Shown here piece by piece: positions 27,217-37,842 of a DNA stretch of 64,000 nucleotides. The translations under genes were made by a program, and so were the position numbers. Positions within the stretch are counted from its first letter, which is position 1. Each line of letters starts with the position of its first letter. The DNA is from Adiantum capillus-veneris (lineage: Eukaryota; Streptophyta; Polypodiopsida; Polypodiales; Pteridaceae), in NCBI GenBank assembly GCA_014529385.2, contig CM043953.1, positions 61,567,872 through 61,631,871 of the forward strand, written 5' to 3'. The notes below the pieces were generated by a model. It saw only the letters and a list, made by a program, of their open reading frames with translations. It was not told the DNA's origin and did not search any database.

Positions 27217-27522
27217 TTGCTCAACTTGGCCCGCCATAGTGTTGAACTTTGCTCCACAAGGCAATGCAAACCGAAAGAGGGAGAGAAATTTTCATTTGCA
27301 AAAAATCGCAGGTCATCCCCTTCCCCGACTAAGGGTGCTTGCCCACGCGGTGCTTCCTCGACCCCGACCTCCTCTTTGTCCTTGCAAGAAGCTGATTTCA
27401 TGGCCAACACTATTGGCTCTCTGCATCTTCCATGCATGCTTCACATGGTGCCCTTGCAACATTTAGCGCCTTCCATGACTTGGTTTAGCTACATCTCCCT
27501 CGTGTTCCTCCATCCTCAAGGC

Positions 27523-27525
<3 letters not shown>

Positions 27526-27565
<40 letters not shown>
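27526..27565. repeat. GA microsatellite, about 20 dinucleotides
   Basis: A pure (GA)n tract following GGCAT. The paralogue in copy B at 57,866-57,934 is longer, the opposite of the trend at the first tract. Confidence 0.95.
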
Positions 27566-27568
<3 letters not shown>

Positions 27569-27659
27569 CAATGCATGATGCCTTCCATGCCGCTCCCCCC
27601 TCCTCCATGGCTCCCCTCCCCTTGAGCTTTGCTCTCCCCTGAGCTCTGTTGTCCTGATA

Positions 27660-29560
27660 GTGTGGGCATCTTTTATTTAAACCAAAGAGAGGTATTGGTG
27701 GGAATGCATGTATAAGGATGTATCTCAATTTTTGGAGTCTTGTGAAACCTATCAAATGTATTCAAATTTACTTTATCGTGATGGGTTGCACCCTACATAC
27801 CCACTAGCTATGCACTATAAGTGGGTAGTAGATTTGGATACAATGCTGTTGGGTTTATGGAAAATGTGATACATAGTACATGGACGAGAAGACTTAACTA
27901 ACGAGGTTGAAGATCATGCTTTAACACTAGGTTGTATTTGAGCTACAATAGTGGCTTGGCACCTCATTCTATAAAATTAGCTCTAAAATTGTCTATTTTT
28001 CTATAAACCTTGATCATAGGATATTATTGAGGTCCTATGACATAGAGGAAAATTCTATATACCATTTACCCCAAAAAACGTTTAAAATTAAAAAATTAAC
28101 TTTTCAAAAAATAGTAAGAAGCCACAAAATTGGCTTTGAAATTTAACAACTTAAATGTTTTTGAGACCTAAAACAAGTCCACTGTTTTTTTTTCTAAAAA
28201 TAGTATATGCATATACTTTCATTGTATACGTATCCATGTATTTTTCAAAAAAGTTTCAATGTGCTTTGAAGATTTTGAAGAAGTCTGTATGGGATATCAA
28301 AACTTTTGAGTGAGTTTTGTTTGATTGTACCTAAAAGGTGGCTCTTAAAAAATAACAATTTTATATGAAATTATCTATTTCCTTTTTTGTTCAATTCCCT
28401 ACATGCCTTGAGAAAAGATCCTTGAAAGGTTTTGGTAGGGTGCTTTGTGGTCTATGAGAACAAGAACTTACAAAAAGTTGCCTATAGTCACAAAAGTGGC
28501 TCATATTCACATAACCCTTGTGTTAAGAACAAAAATCACAGAAGGGATATGTAAGTTCCTCTTAGATGATGTGATTAGCTGTTATGGATATGCTCCAAAA
28601 ATAATAGCTGATAGGGGTGAGTTGGATGTCGACAAAGCCAAGGAATGTTTCTCCAAATTGGGCATTAAACTCGCTCTCTCTACTACATACAATCCTGAAT
28701 GGAATGGTAATTCAAAACACAAGTATTATATATCGTTAAAGATTTGGCTAAGGCTTGCAAAGGAAAACTAGGAGAGTAGCCTAGATAGCCTTCTGCTTTA
28801 TGGGCTGATCATACGACTCATAGCTCAGTTATTGGTTATATTCCTTTTGAGTTGATGTATGGTCAAAAACCTATAATGCCAATTGAGAATGTAGTTCCCA
28901 CATGGAATGTATTGCCTTGGGAAGATGGAATGAGTAGGGAGGACCTTCTTGATTTGCGCATACAACAATTAGAAAGAAGGCCTCAAGATATTGAGATTGT
29001 TAAAAGATGCAACATTGAAGAATAAGGACCAATTTGATAAAAGGCATAGGTAAGATCTAGAGCTATTGAGTAGGGTGATTGGGTGTTGATGTATGACACT
29101 AGTCTTGATAAACAACATTCAACAGAAAGAAAGCTTTCAAAAATATGGCTTGTTTTTTATGTCATTAAGCTTGTACACTAGAATTCAACTTATACTTTGC
29201 ATGAGTTGGATGACACAGAAATGAAAATTCCTATTGCAGGAAAAAGAATGAAGCTGTTCAAAATAAGAGGCAATACAGATCCCTTTGTTTCAAACGAATG
29301 TCAAAATGAAGGCTCTGATGAACATGTTATGGATGAGGATGAAGACAGAGATTATGATGCACTGGACTTCACTGGAAATGATGAGACAAAATTGATATGT
29401 ATGTTGACTAAAATGAAGACTAATCCTACAAAAGATATGTTATGGATGAGGATGAAGAAAAAGACTATGATGCACTGGACTTCACTGGAAGTGATGACAA
29501 AATTGATATGTATGTTGATTTAAATGAAGAATAATCCTACAAAAGATATGTATAGCACAT
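27660..29560 (+). pseudogene. Decayed gypsy integrase (continuation of 19,150-21,648)
   Basis: It starts with the zinc-region words TKERYWW, MYKDVSQFLESCE and DGLHPTYPLAMHYKWVVDL (27,665-27,840), with shifts. A non-coding gap of about 450 bp follows, then the integrase core (KFLLDDVISCYGYAPKIIADRGEL, 28,540-28,780) and a C-terminal segment (WADHTTHSSVIGYIPFELMYGQKPIMP, 28,795-29,080). The linker end reads YTLHELDDTEMKIPIAGKRMKLF (29,190-29,260). Codons continue into acidic residues and a 113-bp tandem repeat. Multiple stops make it a pseudogene. A GAGGGAGTG purine tract near 29,582 may precede this element's LTR. Confidence 0.78.
29324..29552. repeat. 113-bp tandem duplication at the end of the gypsy ORF
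   Basis: Two units start at 29,324 and 29,437 (atgttatggatgagg). Because 113 is not a multiple of three, the second unit is read in another frame. Both units are also present in copy B (59,702 onward and again near 60,430), so the duplication predates the A/B duplication. Confidence 0.85.
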
Positions 29561-29617
29561 ATTAGAGGATGTGCAGGTTTAGAGGGAGTGTATGTCGTAT
29601 AGTGAAAAGTGCATAAT

Positions 29618-30111
29618 CACTACAAGAGGTCACTTAAATTCCGGTGCCACATTACCAGCGTCACTAGCGGGCGTTGGTATATGTGTAGGTATGTATCAAG
29701 GGAGCTAAATTTTTTAAAAAAATTTGATTTTCAAATTTTCGATGCCTGTTCCGGTGCCTATTCCAATGTCAACGCGCATGATCTTTTCGACGCTCTCTCT
29801 AGCGCGGTTTTCGACGCCTATACCGATTTCTGTACCGACGGTACCTGCAAAAAACAAAACCATGGACTTTCTCTACGCACTTACTTCTTCTTGCGCCTTT
29901 TCTCAAGCTCTCTCCTTCCTCACCTCTTACAGATCTGGTGGGAAACAAGCTGTCAAAAGTGCTAATCTTGCTTGTGGGTTAGCTCATAACACTAAGGTGA
30001 GATTGTTTTCATGTCTACTTGTAGATTTAGGGTTTAAGGTTTACCTTTGTGTTTGTGTGTGCGTTTTTGCAGGTTCCAGGACATTTACAACTTCTTTTCT
30101 TGCTCAAATAG
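29618..30111 (+). mobile_element. CACTA-like left end with a small ORF, right end not found
   Basis: It begins CACTACAAGAGG, the same 12-bp terminal repeat as the full CACTA element at 37,831. Subterminal CCGGTGCC and CGACGC words follow. No matching CCTCTTGTAGTG end lies downstream in this copy, so it is truncated or its end has decayed. The gypsy tail lies directly upstream, so the element probably inserted into that gypsy LTR. Two more copies occur in segment B at 60,002 and 60,730. Confidence 0.6.
29862..30111 (+). CDS. Possible two-exon 57-residue ORF in the CACTA-like fragment
   Basis: ATG at 29,862 opens 45 codons (MDFLYALTSSCAFSQALS onward) to a donor AAG|GTGAG at 29,997. A 76-bp intron ends TTTTTGCAG at 30,072 and 12 codons follow to TAG at 30,111. 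Phases match. In the segment B copies (60,247 and 60,977) an extra base shifts the frame, giving a stop after 22 codons. It could be the first exons of a captured gene or chance; I do not recognise the protein. Confidence 0.35.
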
Positions 30112-30314
30112 GATGAATGTGAGTGCTCAAACCTCTAAATGCATATTAAATTTATTTGTATTAATTATATTAATAAAAGAAAATTTCATGCTTTAAAATT
30201 TGAATGCTTTAAAAGAAATTAGGGTTTTTGATATGAAATTTCATTTTGAATTATGAAAAAAAATTGTTTTGGTTTATGAAAAAATCTTGTTTTGAAGAAA
30301 TTTCGTTTACGTTT

Positions 30315-30430
30315 TAGGTTAAGTTTAGGTTAGGTTAATTTAGGTTATCTTATACAGTAGGTTAGGTTAGGTTAGGGTATCTTATACGTTAGGTTAGTTT
30401 AAGTTAAGCTACGTTAGGTTAAGTTAGGTG
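30315..30430. repeat. Degenerate TTAGG / TTAGGTTA repeat
   Basis: About a dozen TTAGG units are mixed with TTAAG, TTTAGG and two tcttata insert words. It is not the plant telomere TTTAGGG in any regular form. The counterpart in copy B is at 61,429-61,587. Confidence 0.8.
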
Positions 30431-30437
30431 AATATGG

Positions 30438-31691
30438 TGTCGTGCAGCTCTGTTGCCATGAAGAGAAAAAGAGCAAAGAAATGTAAGCGAATCTTCTTTG
30501 AAGCCTACAAATTTATTGAGTAGTGAGCAGGGATTGTTAACATGCCAAGCTTAATGATTAATGTATGCTAGATGCAGCTTTAAAGGACCAACAGATGTCT
30601 TAATGATTCAACAAAGGAGTATGCTTCCAGTGACCATAGATGAGAGATTATGATCTAGAACTGTAGTTCTTGAAGTGCTCTACCGGCCTATCTTTACGGC
30701 TCGTCGATTGGAGCTACAGTGAGAAAGTTATGGCAGTTTTGAAGTTCAAGTCGATTGCAGATGCGTACCGGATTGGGCACCTGCACCTAGGTTAACAGAA
30801 TTGAATTGAATGCATGGGCTTGAATTGCTCACTTTGTGCAGCGTGTCGGTCTTTTCAGGTCAGTGATCGGAATCCTGGTCGCCAAGATATTGGCCGATAA
30901 AGATTCACGGGGGCCGGTTCTGTACCAGTCCAGTCCGCTCGATCGGAGTGCCATTTGAGAATTTTGACCTGCAACCAGGGTTTTGGAATGCGATGATTGT
31001 GGGGAATGCCTACCACGGCTGTGATAAGAAGCTTTGGGCTATTTACATGGAGTGGCAAGGAAATTCCTTCCAACAAAAACAATCACCTATACTTGCATTT
31101 TAGATGCCTGTGGCAGTATACGAGATGCTGGAGAGGGCAAGAAAATTCACGATGATATTGTTAGTCAAGGACTGTTAAAGAAAGATGTTCTGCTTGGTGA
31201 TGCTTTAGTTGTCATGTATACCAAATGTGGTATTCGAAGCAATGAAAGCTTCAATTGATATGCATAATAAATGAGGTGCCCTTTGAGAGCGGCTCGAAGA
31301 CTAAGCACTGCCTTGACCGGAATGTGTACCAAATATGGTGCCTTCATTTTTCTGTTTGTGTGGAGAAACTCCTTAGTAGGCATGTATGCCTAAATTGGTG
31401 CCCTTACAAAGCCAAAGGGAGGCCGGCCGTCCAAAGGTTCATCTAATGGCCACCCTAATTTTAGTCGGTGTCTAAGCCAAAAAAGAAAAAGAAGGAGATG
31501 GGGGGCAGAAGAGAGTGCCGGCAGCGTGGAGGGAGTAGAAGAAATGGAGAGGCTATGGTGATGCGCCAATGAGCGCGAGCCAGAGACGAGAAATGACGAG
31601 GTCACCAGGGTGCGTGTGTGCATGTTTTTAGCAAGATTTGGCGATTGCCACGTCACAAAGGGGGTTTTTATACCTCCGTAGCAACGACGGC
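30438..31691 (+). repeat. Repeat R, copy R1 (about 1.25 kb)
   Basis: It begins TGTCGTGCAGCTC and matches R2 (34,846-35,266 plus 53,502-54,314) and R3 (62,324 to about 63,502). R1 and R2 share their right end to tagcaacgacggc; R3 diverges earlier. The shared starts TGTC and the purine-rich aaagtagggtgga before R2 are compatible with R being an LTR, with 31,692-34,845 as internal sequence. I found no matching 5-bp flanks, however. Each copy includes a decayed PPR segment. Confidence 0.7.
30975..31250 (+). pseudogene. PPR protein fragment inside R1
   Basis: Two frames together give PPR-repeat wording: FWNAMIVGN first, then TITYTCILDACGS, KIHDDIVSQGLLKKD and LGDALVVMYTKCG (31,080-31,235). This is typical of PLS-class pentatricopeptide proteins, which bind organellar RNA. 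A shift separates the two parts, and stops follow. More MYTK- or MYA-like words recur to 31,400, suggesting further decayed repeats. Parallel fragments lie in R2 (53,605-53,875) and R3 (62,865-63,120). Confidence 0.65.
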
Positions 31692-31704
31692 GCCGTCGTT
31701 GCTA
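31679..31704. repeat. Perfect 26-bp palindrome at the end of R1
   Basis: TAGCAACGACGGC is followed at once by its exact reverse complement. R2 ends with only the left half. It may mark a junction or a termination or insertion site. Confidence 0.9.
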
Positions 31705-33029
31705 AGGGAGGGACAAACTATTAATAGGGGGAACGCCTTTTGCATGAAGTATACGAAGCCAACAAGAGAAAAGAAGGGGGAGCCAAGAAAGCTTGAAAAC
31801 CAAGGAGCTATTGCAAGCAAAACGAGCAAGAGGGGAGAGGAACCAAGGAGATAACGAGGAGATAACAAGGACAAGGAAAAGCTTCTTTCTTTTTCTCTCT
31901 CTCGAGAAGGGGAGGCAAAGCAAAGGGTCGGCACAAGAGGCAAGCATCGAAGAAAGATCTCTCTCTCGTTCTCCAACAGAGGCATAAAGAAGAGAAGGGG
32001 AGTTCTCTCTCTTGCTCTTAGAACTAAGGAAGAAGCCACTTTCTCTCATTCTTGGATAAGCTTGAGAAGTCAAGGAGGAGAAGGCAGTCTCTCTCTCGTG
32101 CATAAGCAAGTGACTCAAACTAAAGAAGCAAGAGAACAACAATCAAGTGAGTGTAAAGAAAATAGAGTAAGTAGCTGCACAATATCTGACAATAATCAAA
32201 GCTTGATGATCGAGGTAGTGAAGTGAATTGAAGCTTGCAGAATCCGCGAGGTATTTGAAGCAGATAAAACGGCAAAGGAAAATGTCCATCACAATCATTT
32301 GTTAGAGATTGAATTAGCATTTTGTTAAGTCTCATGTCGTTAACGGCCCAATTAATCTTATAAACGAGAGCTTAAACTCCTAGTAAGAAGATGATCCAAG
32401 TGACGGTGATGTTAAGAGCCCGCCTTCGCTAAGGATTAAGTTATACTCAAAGTAATATTCAATTAATTGATGATTGTGGTGATTGTCAGCGCTGTCAGTG
32501 TCTCTTGTTCTCTCTCTTTCACACCTCCCACAGCCAAAGGCCCTGTGCCTGCCCCTGGTGCCTGTGCGGCTCACATAGCGAACACATATCCCTTGACATC
32601 CTTGGTGAACCCGACACAAAACGAGCCGGGGTGGGAGGTAAAGATGGAGAATTTAGAGCAGATGATGAAGATGATTGAAGAATTAAGTGCGAACGATTTT
32701 GATGATAAGTCAACAGTTCCATATTTTTGAAAGATGCTTCAATTGGTTCAAGGATCTCTGCTTAAAATAGAAACCATAAAGAAGAAAAATCAAATGGATG
32801 AAGCTTTGTATGCAGCTTTAGATGCAGTATACGAGGAGAGACGACTCTTTGATGGATACGATCCAGAGGGCTATGAGCTGGACACCAAGGTAAGAGGGAT
32901 ACCAAAAGAGTTGATGATCAAATCTTTTGAGCAGTTAGTGAGTTCAGATGTGAAGGAGAAGATTAGGAGGTTACCAGAGCCTGCAGCGGCAACTGGGAGT
33001 ATTTCAAAGAAGCTATGGTATAGGTAAGT
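31705..33029 (+). other. Purine-rich leader and short unknown ORFs
   Basis: 31,705-32,440 is purine-rich leader-like sequence with repeated tctctctctcg words and no gene. A short frame at 32,644-32,730 (ENLEQMMKMIEELSANDF, then stop) and another at 32,734-33,027 (DEALYAALDAVYEERRLFDGYDPEGYELD) may be pieces of one protein. Its end GGTATAG|GTAAGT could be a splice donor or a frameshift. I do not recognise the family; the place after R1 would fit a gag-like region if R is an LTR. Confidence 0.35.
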
Positions 33030-33806
33030 TATCACCAATATGAATGCTATCAAGAACAGAGTTCAAGTCTACCAAACTACGCGGATATTCCAAGACAAGT
33101 ACGATCAAAGCTAGAAGCTGTAATCGATGCATGTCTTCTGGAAGACAAATCATTGTTGCATGCAGATGATGATTTCATAGTGCATACAGTTTATGCTCGA
33201 TTGGGATTGACTTCTTTATTTCAAAGAAAATGTGACTTTGTGGATGTAGTCATATCCTCTCAAAGTGACATAAATGAGGAAACAGGTTTCTCAGAGCCAG
33301 TGCATGCTATGCATGCAAGCATAGCCGCTAACAGTGATCAAGCAACATGTTTGTCAGAGTCAATATGTGATGTAGATGCCCATTTGGAGTGCTCTTTGGG
33401 TGTAGACCATGAAGAGAATGCTTATGCAACATTACATGCAAAAGCAATTGTTTTGGCTAATGCTATGAAAGGGGGTTTTATGTCTATGGCTACATTTCAG
33501 CACACTGGTGATGATGCAGATGTATTTGATGCTAATCCATATGAATTTGATGTAAACCCAGACAAAGATTATGATTATGATTATGGAGATGCATATTTAG
33601 AGGGGGTGCATGATGATGATCAATCTATGACTGCTACATGTGACACGGTTTGCTATGATGATGCTATGGAAAAAGAAATTGATGCTATCTTTGTAATGCA
33701 TGTTGAGACTTGTGCTATTGAAGTGGAAAGATATTTGAATGGGAGTATGAAGCTTCCAGAACAATTTGTGCCTATGTATGAAACAAGCGATAAGGTTTCC
33801 TTGTGA
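33030..33806 (+). CDS. Unknown acidic ORF in the R1-R2 interval
   Basis: An open frame with no clear start at its left edge (first ATG at 33,153). It begins with LPNYADIPRQVRSKL and continues through a Cys/Asp-rich region with tyrosine-aspartate runs (DKDYDYDYGDAY) to a TGA at 33,804-33,806. Overall strongly acidic, about 217 residues from the ATG. I recognise no domain. The position suggests a retroelement protein; it may be a fragment of a longer, frameshifted ORF that resumes at 34,028. Confidence 0.4.
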   Translation, partial: YHQYECYQEQSSSLPNYADIPRQVRSKLEAVIDACLLEDKSLLHADDDFIVHTVYARLGLTSLFQRKCDFVDVVISSQSDINEETGFSEPVHAMHASIAANSDQATCLSESICDVDAHLECSLGVDHEENAYATLHAKAIVLANAMKGGFMSMATFQHTGDDADVFDANPYEFDVNPDKDYDYDYGDAYLEGVHDDDQSMTATCDTVCYDDAMEKEIDAIFVMHVETCAIEVERYLNGSMKLPEQFVPMYETSDKVSL

Positions 33807-34027
33807 CAAGAGTAATGAAGAACATCCTGCAACATATGATGAAGAGCTTAGGTCTCTTTTGGATGAGGCTCTATAGGAGTTTGTGCCTACTAGAGAAGGT
33901 AGCCATGCAACATTTGTGTTATCAAATGAAGTGATGGCATTCAATGACTCACAAATGGAGATTGATATTTTGGGAACCATAGTGATTGAATTTATTTTGC
34001 CTCTAGGTTCTACTATGATGGGACTTT

Positions 34028-34363
34028 TTGTTCCTATGCTATGAGAAAGTTTGTGGAGATGCAATATACTTGAAATATGATCTTCTACTACCTTATGACC
34101 CAGGAGGTTATCATGCCAGCTATGATTGCTGTCAGCTACTTTATATGCCATATGATCCAGGCGTTTGTCATGAATATTTGTGGGCTAATTTATGTTTATG
34201 TTGTAATGATTGGAAATTCTTGTATTTCCCCTATGATCCTGGAGGATGGTTCAAAAATTTTAAAGGAATGCTCACGATGGGGCAAATGATTGGTTTCCTG
34301 TTTGATCCCAGGGCTACTGAAGTGCAAGTTCTAGATTTGAAGAGTACCAGTTATCTGTTGTAG
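34028..34363 (+). CDS. Unknown ORF with repeated PYDPG motif
   Basis: About 111 residues with three spaced copies of a motif: LPYDPGG, MPYDPGV and FPYDPGG. Aromatic and Cys residues lie between copies (SYDCCQLLY, LCLCCNDW). It ends in TAG at 34,361-34,363. The repeats make it unlikely to be a random frame. No family is recognised; it may be the tail of the ORF at 33,030-33,806 after a frameshift. Confidence 0.4.
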   Translation: MFLCYEKVCGDAIYLKYDLLLPYDPGGYHASYDCCQLLYMPYDPGVCHEYLWANLCLCCNDWKFLYFPYDPGGWFKNFKGMLTMGQMIGFLFDPRATEVQVLDLKSTSYLL

Positions 34364-34845
34364 CAGGTTTCATGGTATAAAGTTTCTAGATTTATGCTGA
34401 GTCAGGAGAGTTTTGATTATGCATTCAATAAGATAACACGGCTCGCTTCCAGCTGACTTCTTTGGACAATTGCTGAAGTATCTTTACATCTTTTGAGTTG
34501 GTCCTGCTACCAGAACTTGAGGTAAAGGACTTGACGGCCATCGTGTGCGGACAGAGTAAGGCATACTTGAGCTAACAGGGTTCCTTAAAGAGAGCTTAAT
34601 GGTCAAGCCGTCTGCATCGTTAACTAGAACCCTTGAGTCTGGCGGGGTTCACTAAACAAGTTATCCATGATTGAATGCTTTGAAGATACAGCAGATACAG
34701 TTTAGAGATTTTTGATGAGCAACTAACTAATGATTAAGCTTGAACATTGACGATAGGGTATAAGACTTATTTCATTTTTTGTAAGTTTACCAGTTACGTG
34801 AGTCTGACGATGGTAAGAAGCTTAAGGTACCTAAAGTAGGGTGGA
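34364..34845. other. Non-coding stretch before R2
   Basis: No gene seen. It ends in a purine-rich run (aaagtagggtgga) directly before R2, as a polypurine tract would. Confidence 0.4.
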
Positions 34846-35266
34846 TGTCCTGCAGCTCCGCTGCCATGAAGAGAAAAAGAGTAGATAAATGCAAGCTAAT
34901 CTTCTTTGAAGCCTACACATCTATTGATTAGTGAGCAGGGCTTGTTAACAGGTCAAGCTTAATGATTAATGTATACCAGATGCGGCTTTAAAGGGCCAAC
35001 ATATTCCTTAATGATTCTAAAAGGAGTATGCTTGCAATGATCACAAATGAGAGATTATGATCTAGAACTGCAGTGCTTCAAGTGCTCTATCGGCTTGTCT
35101 TTACGGCTCGTCGATTGGAGCTACGGTGAGGAAGTTATGGGAGTTTGAAGTTCAAGTCGGTTACAGATCCAGGCAACTGCAGATGGGTTGACAGAATTGA
35201 ATTGAATGCATGGGCTTGAAGTGCTCACTTTGTGGAGCCCGTGAGTCTTTTCAGATCAGTGATTCG
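34846..35266 (+). repeat. Repeat R, copy R2, left part
   Basis: It matches R1 from TGTCCTGCAGCTC to the ATTCG target site where Copia-2 inserted; the repeat resumes at 53,502. Confidence 0.85.
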
Positions 35267-36022
35267 TGTTAAGTATAGAGCCTGATTTACCCTTGTAATT
35301 TTCTGTGGTAAAAGTGCACATTTGTAAGGCCCCCATTATGAGGAGAAGCCATCGTGCGTGAAGGAAAATCACTCACCGGAAACCAAAATTTTCACGGACA
35401 AGAATCAGGGGCCGGAATATTCCTTTTCGCCGGAATATTATGGCCGGAAGGCAGCCGGAAAGTGGTCGGAAAACAATTGGTCAGTTGGCCGGTGGCCGGT
35501 AGTCAATGGCCGATGGCCGGTGGTCGGAAGTCAACGGCCGGTGGCGGATGGACGAATTCAATGGCCGGTGGCCGAATTCAAAAGCGGACTTGTCTTCTCA
35601 AGGGCGGCCACACATGGGCGGATTGGAGGGTCCGATTTGGACTTATTCGCACAAGGGCAGCTACACATGGCTGTCTCTCATAAGAGAGGGCAGCCCTTTT
35701 GGCCTATAAAAGGAGGCCATTTCTACGCACATTTCATAGTGTGAAGTTGATGCAACAAGGTGAGTGTGAGGTGGTGAGAGTGAAGCAAGGCGGGAGCTCC
35801 ATTAAGGGTATAATCCCTTTGTAAACTACTTCTTGTTTTGAAGTACTAAAGCCATTGAGTGGCTGCTTTCCCGTGGACGTAGCCCACATTGGGTGAACCA
35901 CGTATATCGTGTGTACTCTCTCTCTCTCTCTCTCGACTCTATAATCTCGTGTATATAAATCTATCTCTCTCCATTAAGTAATCTACTCAATTATCTATTT
36001 AGCTACGTCTTATTTCCTAACA
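35267..36022 (+). repeat. Copia-2 5' LTR
   Basis: 756 bp, TGTTAAG to CTAACA. It has a U3 GGCCGGTGG-type minisatellite, a TATA box in cctataaaagg (35,705-35,711) and a CT microsatellite near 35,915-35,935. It lacks the GC-rich hairpin module present in the 3' LTR. Confidence 0.9.
35705..35711 (+). promoter_or_regulatory. LTR TATA box
   Basis: TATAAAA within ggcctataaaaggaggcc. The same box is conserved in all Copia LTRs of the window, e.g. about 53,183-53,189 in the 3' LTR and minus strand near 2,920. Confidence 0.7.
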
Positions 36023-36024
36023 AC

Positions 36025-36036
36025 TGGTATCAGAGC
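36025..36036 (+). other. Copia-2 primer binding site (tRNA-iMet type)
   Basis: TGGTATCAGAGC two bases after the LTR, identical to Copia-1. Confidence 0.85.
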
Positions 36037-36086
36037 AAGGTTTGCTCGTAGCTAAATTATCTCAAGGAAAGGATTCCTTGAATTGA

Positions 36087-37830
36087 GTGGGAGTTATGGC
36101 GGAGGAAGGGAAGCTCAAGATTGAGAAGTTCAACGGCAAAAACTACCAACATTGGAAGATGCAGATTGAAGACTATCTCTACCAGAAGGACCTCTATTTG
36201 CCACTAGGCGGTCTTGCGAAGAAGCCCGCAACCATGGCAGATGAAGCATGGATTTTCCTTGATCGAAAGGCACTGGGAACAATCCGGTTAAGGTTGGCGT
36301 CAACGGTGGCCTTCAATGTTTCGGAGATGAAGACCATGGAGGACTTGATGAAGTCACTTGACGACTTCTACGAGAAACCATCGGCATCCAATAAGGTATT
36401 TCGTATGAAGCGCTTGTTCAATCTAAAGATGGGAGAGAATGGTTCAGTTGCAGAACACCTAAATGACTTTAACACAAACATAAGTCAACTTCGATCAGTG
36501 AAAATCAATTTCGATGACGAAGTGCGAGCTCTCCTTATACTATCATCTCTACCGGATAGTTGGGACAACCTTGTGATGGCTGTAAGTAATTCTATCTCTG
36601 GCACAAATACTCTTAAGTTTGATGATGTTGTGGGTGTTCTCCTAAGCGAGGAAATGCGAAGGAGAAGCACAAGAGAATCATCAAGTGCTGCACTATCAGT
36701 GGAAACAAGAGGAAGGCTTAAGGAGAGGTTCAAAAACCAAAAGGGTCGTGATCGCTCAAGGCGGAGCAAGTCACGCACAAAGTCAGTTCTTGAATGTTGG
36801 AACTGCGGCAAGAAGGGCCACGTCAAGAAGGATTGTTGGTCCAAGAAGAAGAAGGAGACAGAGTCTCAAGACAACAAGCCAACATCGGAGGCCAATGTGG
36901 CAGGTAAAGTAGAGCAAGATGCTCTAATTCTCTCATTAGACAATGTGTCTAATTCCTAGATAGTAGATTCCGGGGCTTCATTCCATGCGACACCACACAA
37001 GCAACATTTCCAAGACTACACCAAAGGTAATTTTGGGTATGTATACTTGGGAGATGATGAAGCTTGTGAGATTGTCGGCAAAGGTACAGTTTCTGTCAAA
37101 ACTGCTAACGGAAATGAATGGAAGCTTAAAGATGTTAGGCATGTTCCTTCTCTTCGCAAAAATTTGATCTCTACAGGACAATTGGACGATGAAGGTCACA
37201 ACATTGCATTCGGAAACAAACGGTGGAAGATCTCAAAGGGATCTTTGGTGGTTGCCAAGGGTGAAAAAGTCGGTACACTTTACTTATGTACTGTTAGCAC
37301 GCAACCTTCAGCTTGTGCAGCAACTACAGAAGTTGACAGTGCGGTGTGGCACTACCGACTTGGGCATATGAGTGCCAAAGGAATGCAAATCCTTCAAACA
37401 AAGAAGCTTCTACCAGGTTTGAAAGAAGTGGACTTAGAGTTCTATGAAGATTGTGTTTATGGTAAACAAAAGAGGGTAAAATTTCAAAATTCAGGAAATG
37501 AAAGAAAAAATAAAAAACTTGAGTTGGTTCATTCTGATGTTTGGGGTCCTGCAAGTACACCATACTTGGTGGCTCATTGTACTATGTAACATTCATAGAC
37601 GATGCGACTAGAAAAACATGGGTTTATGTCATGAAGAATAAATCCGATGTATTTTCCATATTTCAAAGGTGGAAAGCCTTTGTGGAGAATGAAACAGGTA
37701 CCTAGGTTAAATGCCTCAGATCTGACAATGGAGGCGAATATTGCAGCCAAGCTTTTGAAAGCTTTTGTGCTAGCAATGGCATTCGGAGGCAAAGGACAAA
37801 CCCAAGGACACCTTAACAAAATGGGATTTC
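36087..37830 (+). pseudogene. Copia-2 gag, protease and integrase 5' part
   Basis: Gag (AEEGKLKIEKFNGKNYQHW), zinc knuckle CWNCGKKGHVKKDC, protease IVDSGASFHATP, GAG-pre-integrase HYRLGHMS and the integrase start (LVHSDVWGPAS). Breaks relative to Copia-1: TAG at 36,957-36,959 where Copia-1 has a Trp codon, a one-base deletion near 37,568 (ccatacttgg versus ccatcacttgg), and TAG at 37,703-37,705 in place of a Lys codon. The CACTA element then cuts the frame at 37,830 in the QQNGIS region. The polyprotein cannot be translated as it stands. Confidence 0.9.
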
Positions 37831-37842
37831 CACTACAAGAGG

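Noticed and set aside
30315-30430. Telomere or interstitial telomere repeat
   Set aside because: Plant telomeres are usually TTTAGGG; the units here are irregular TTAGG/TTAAG mixtures, so no telomere is claimed.
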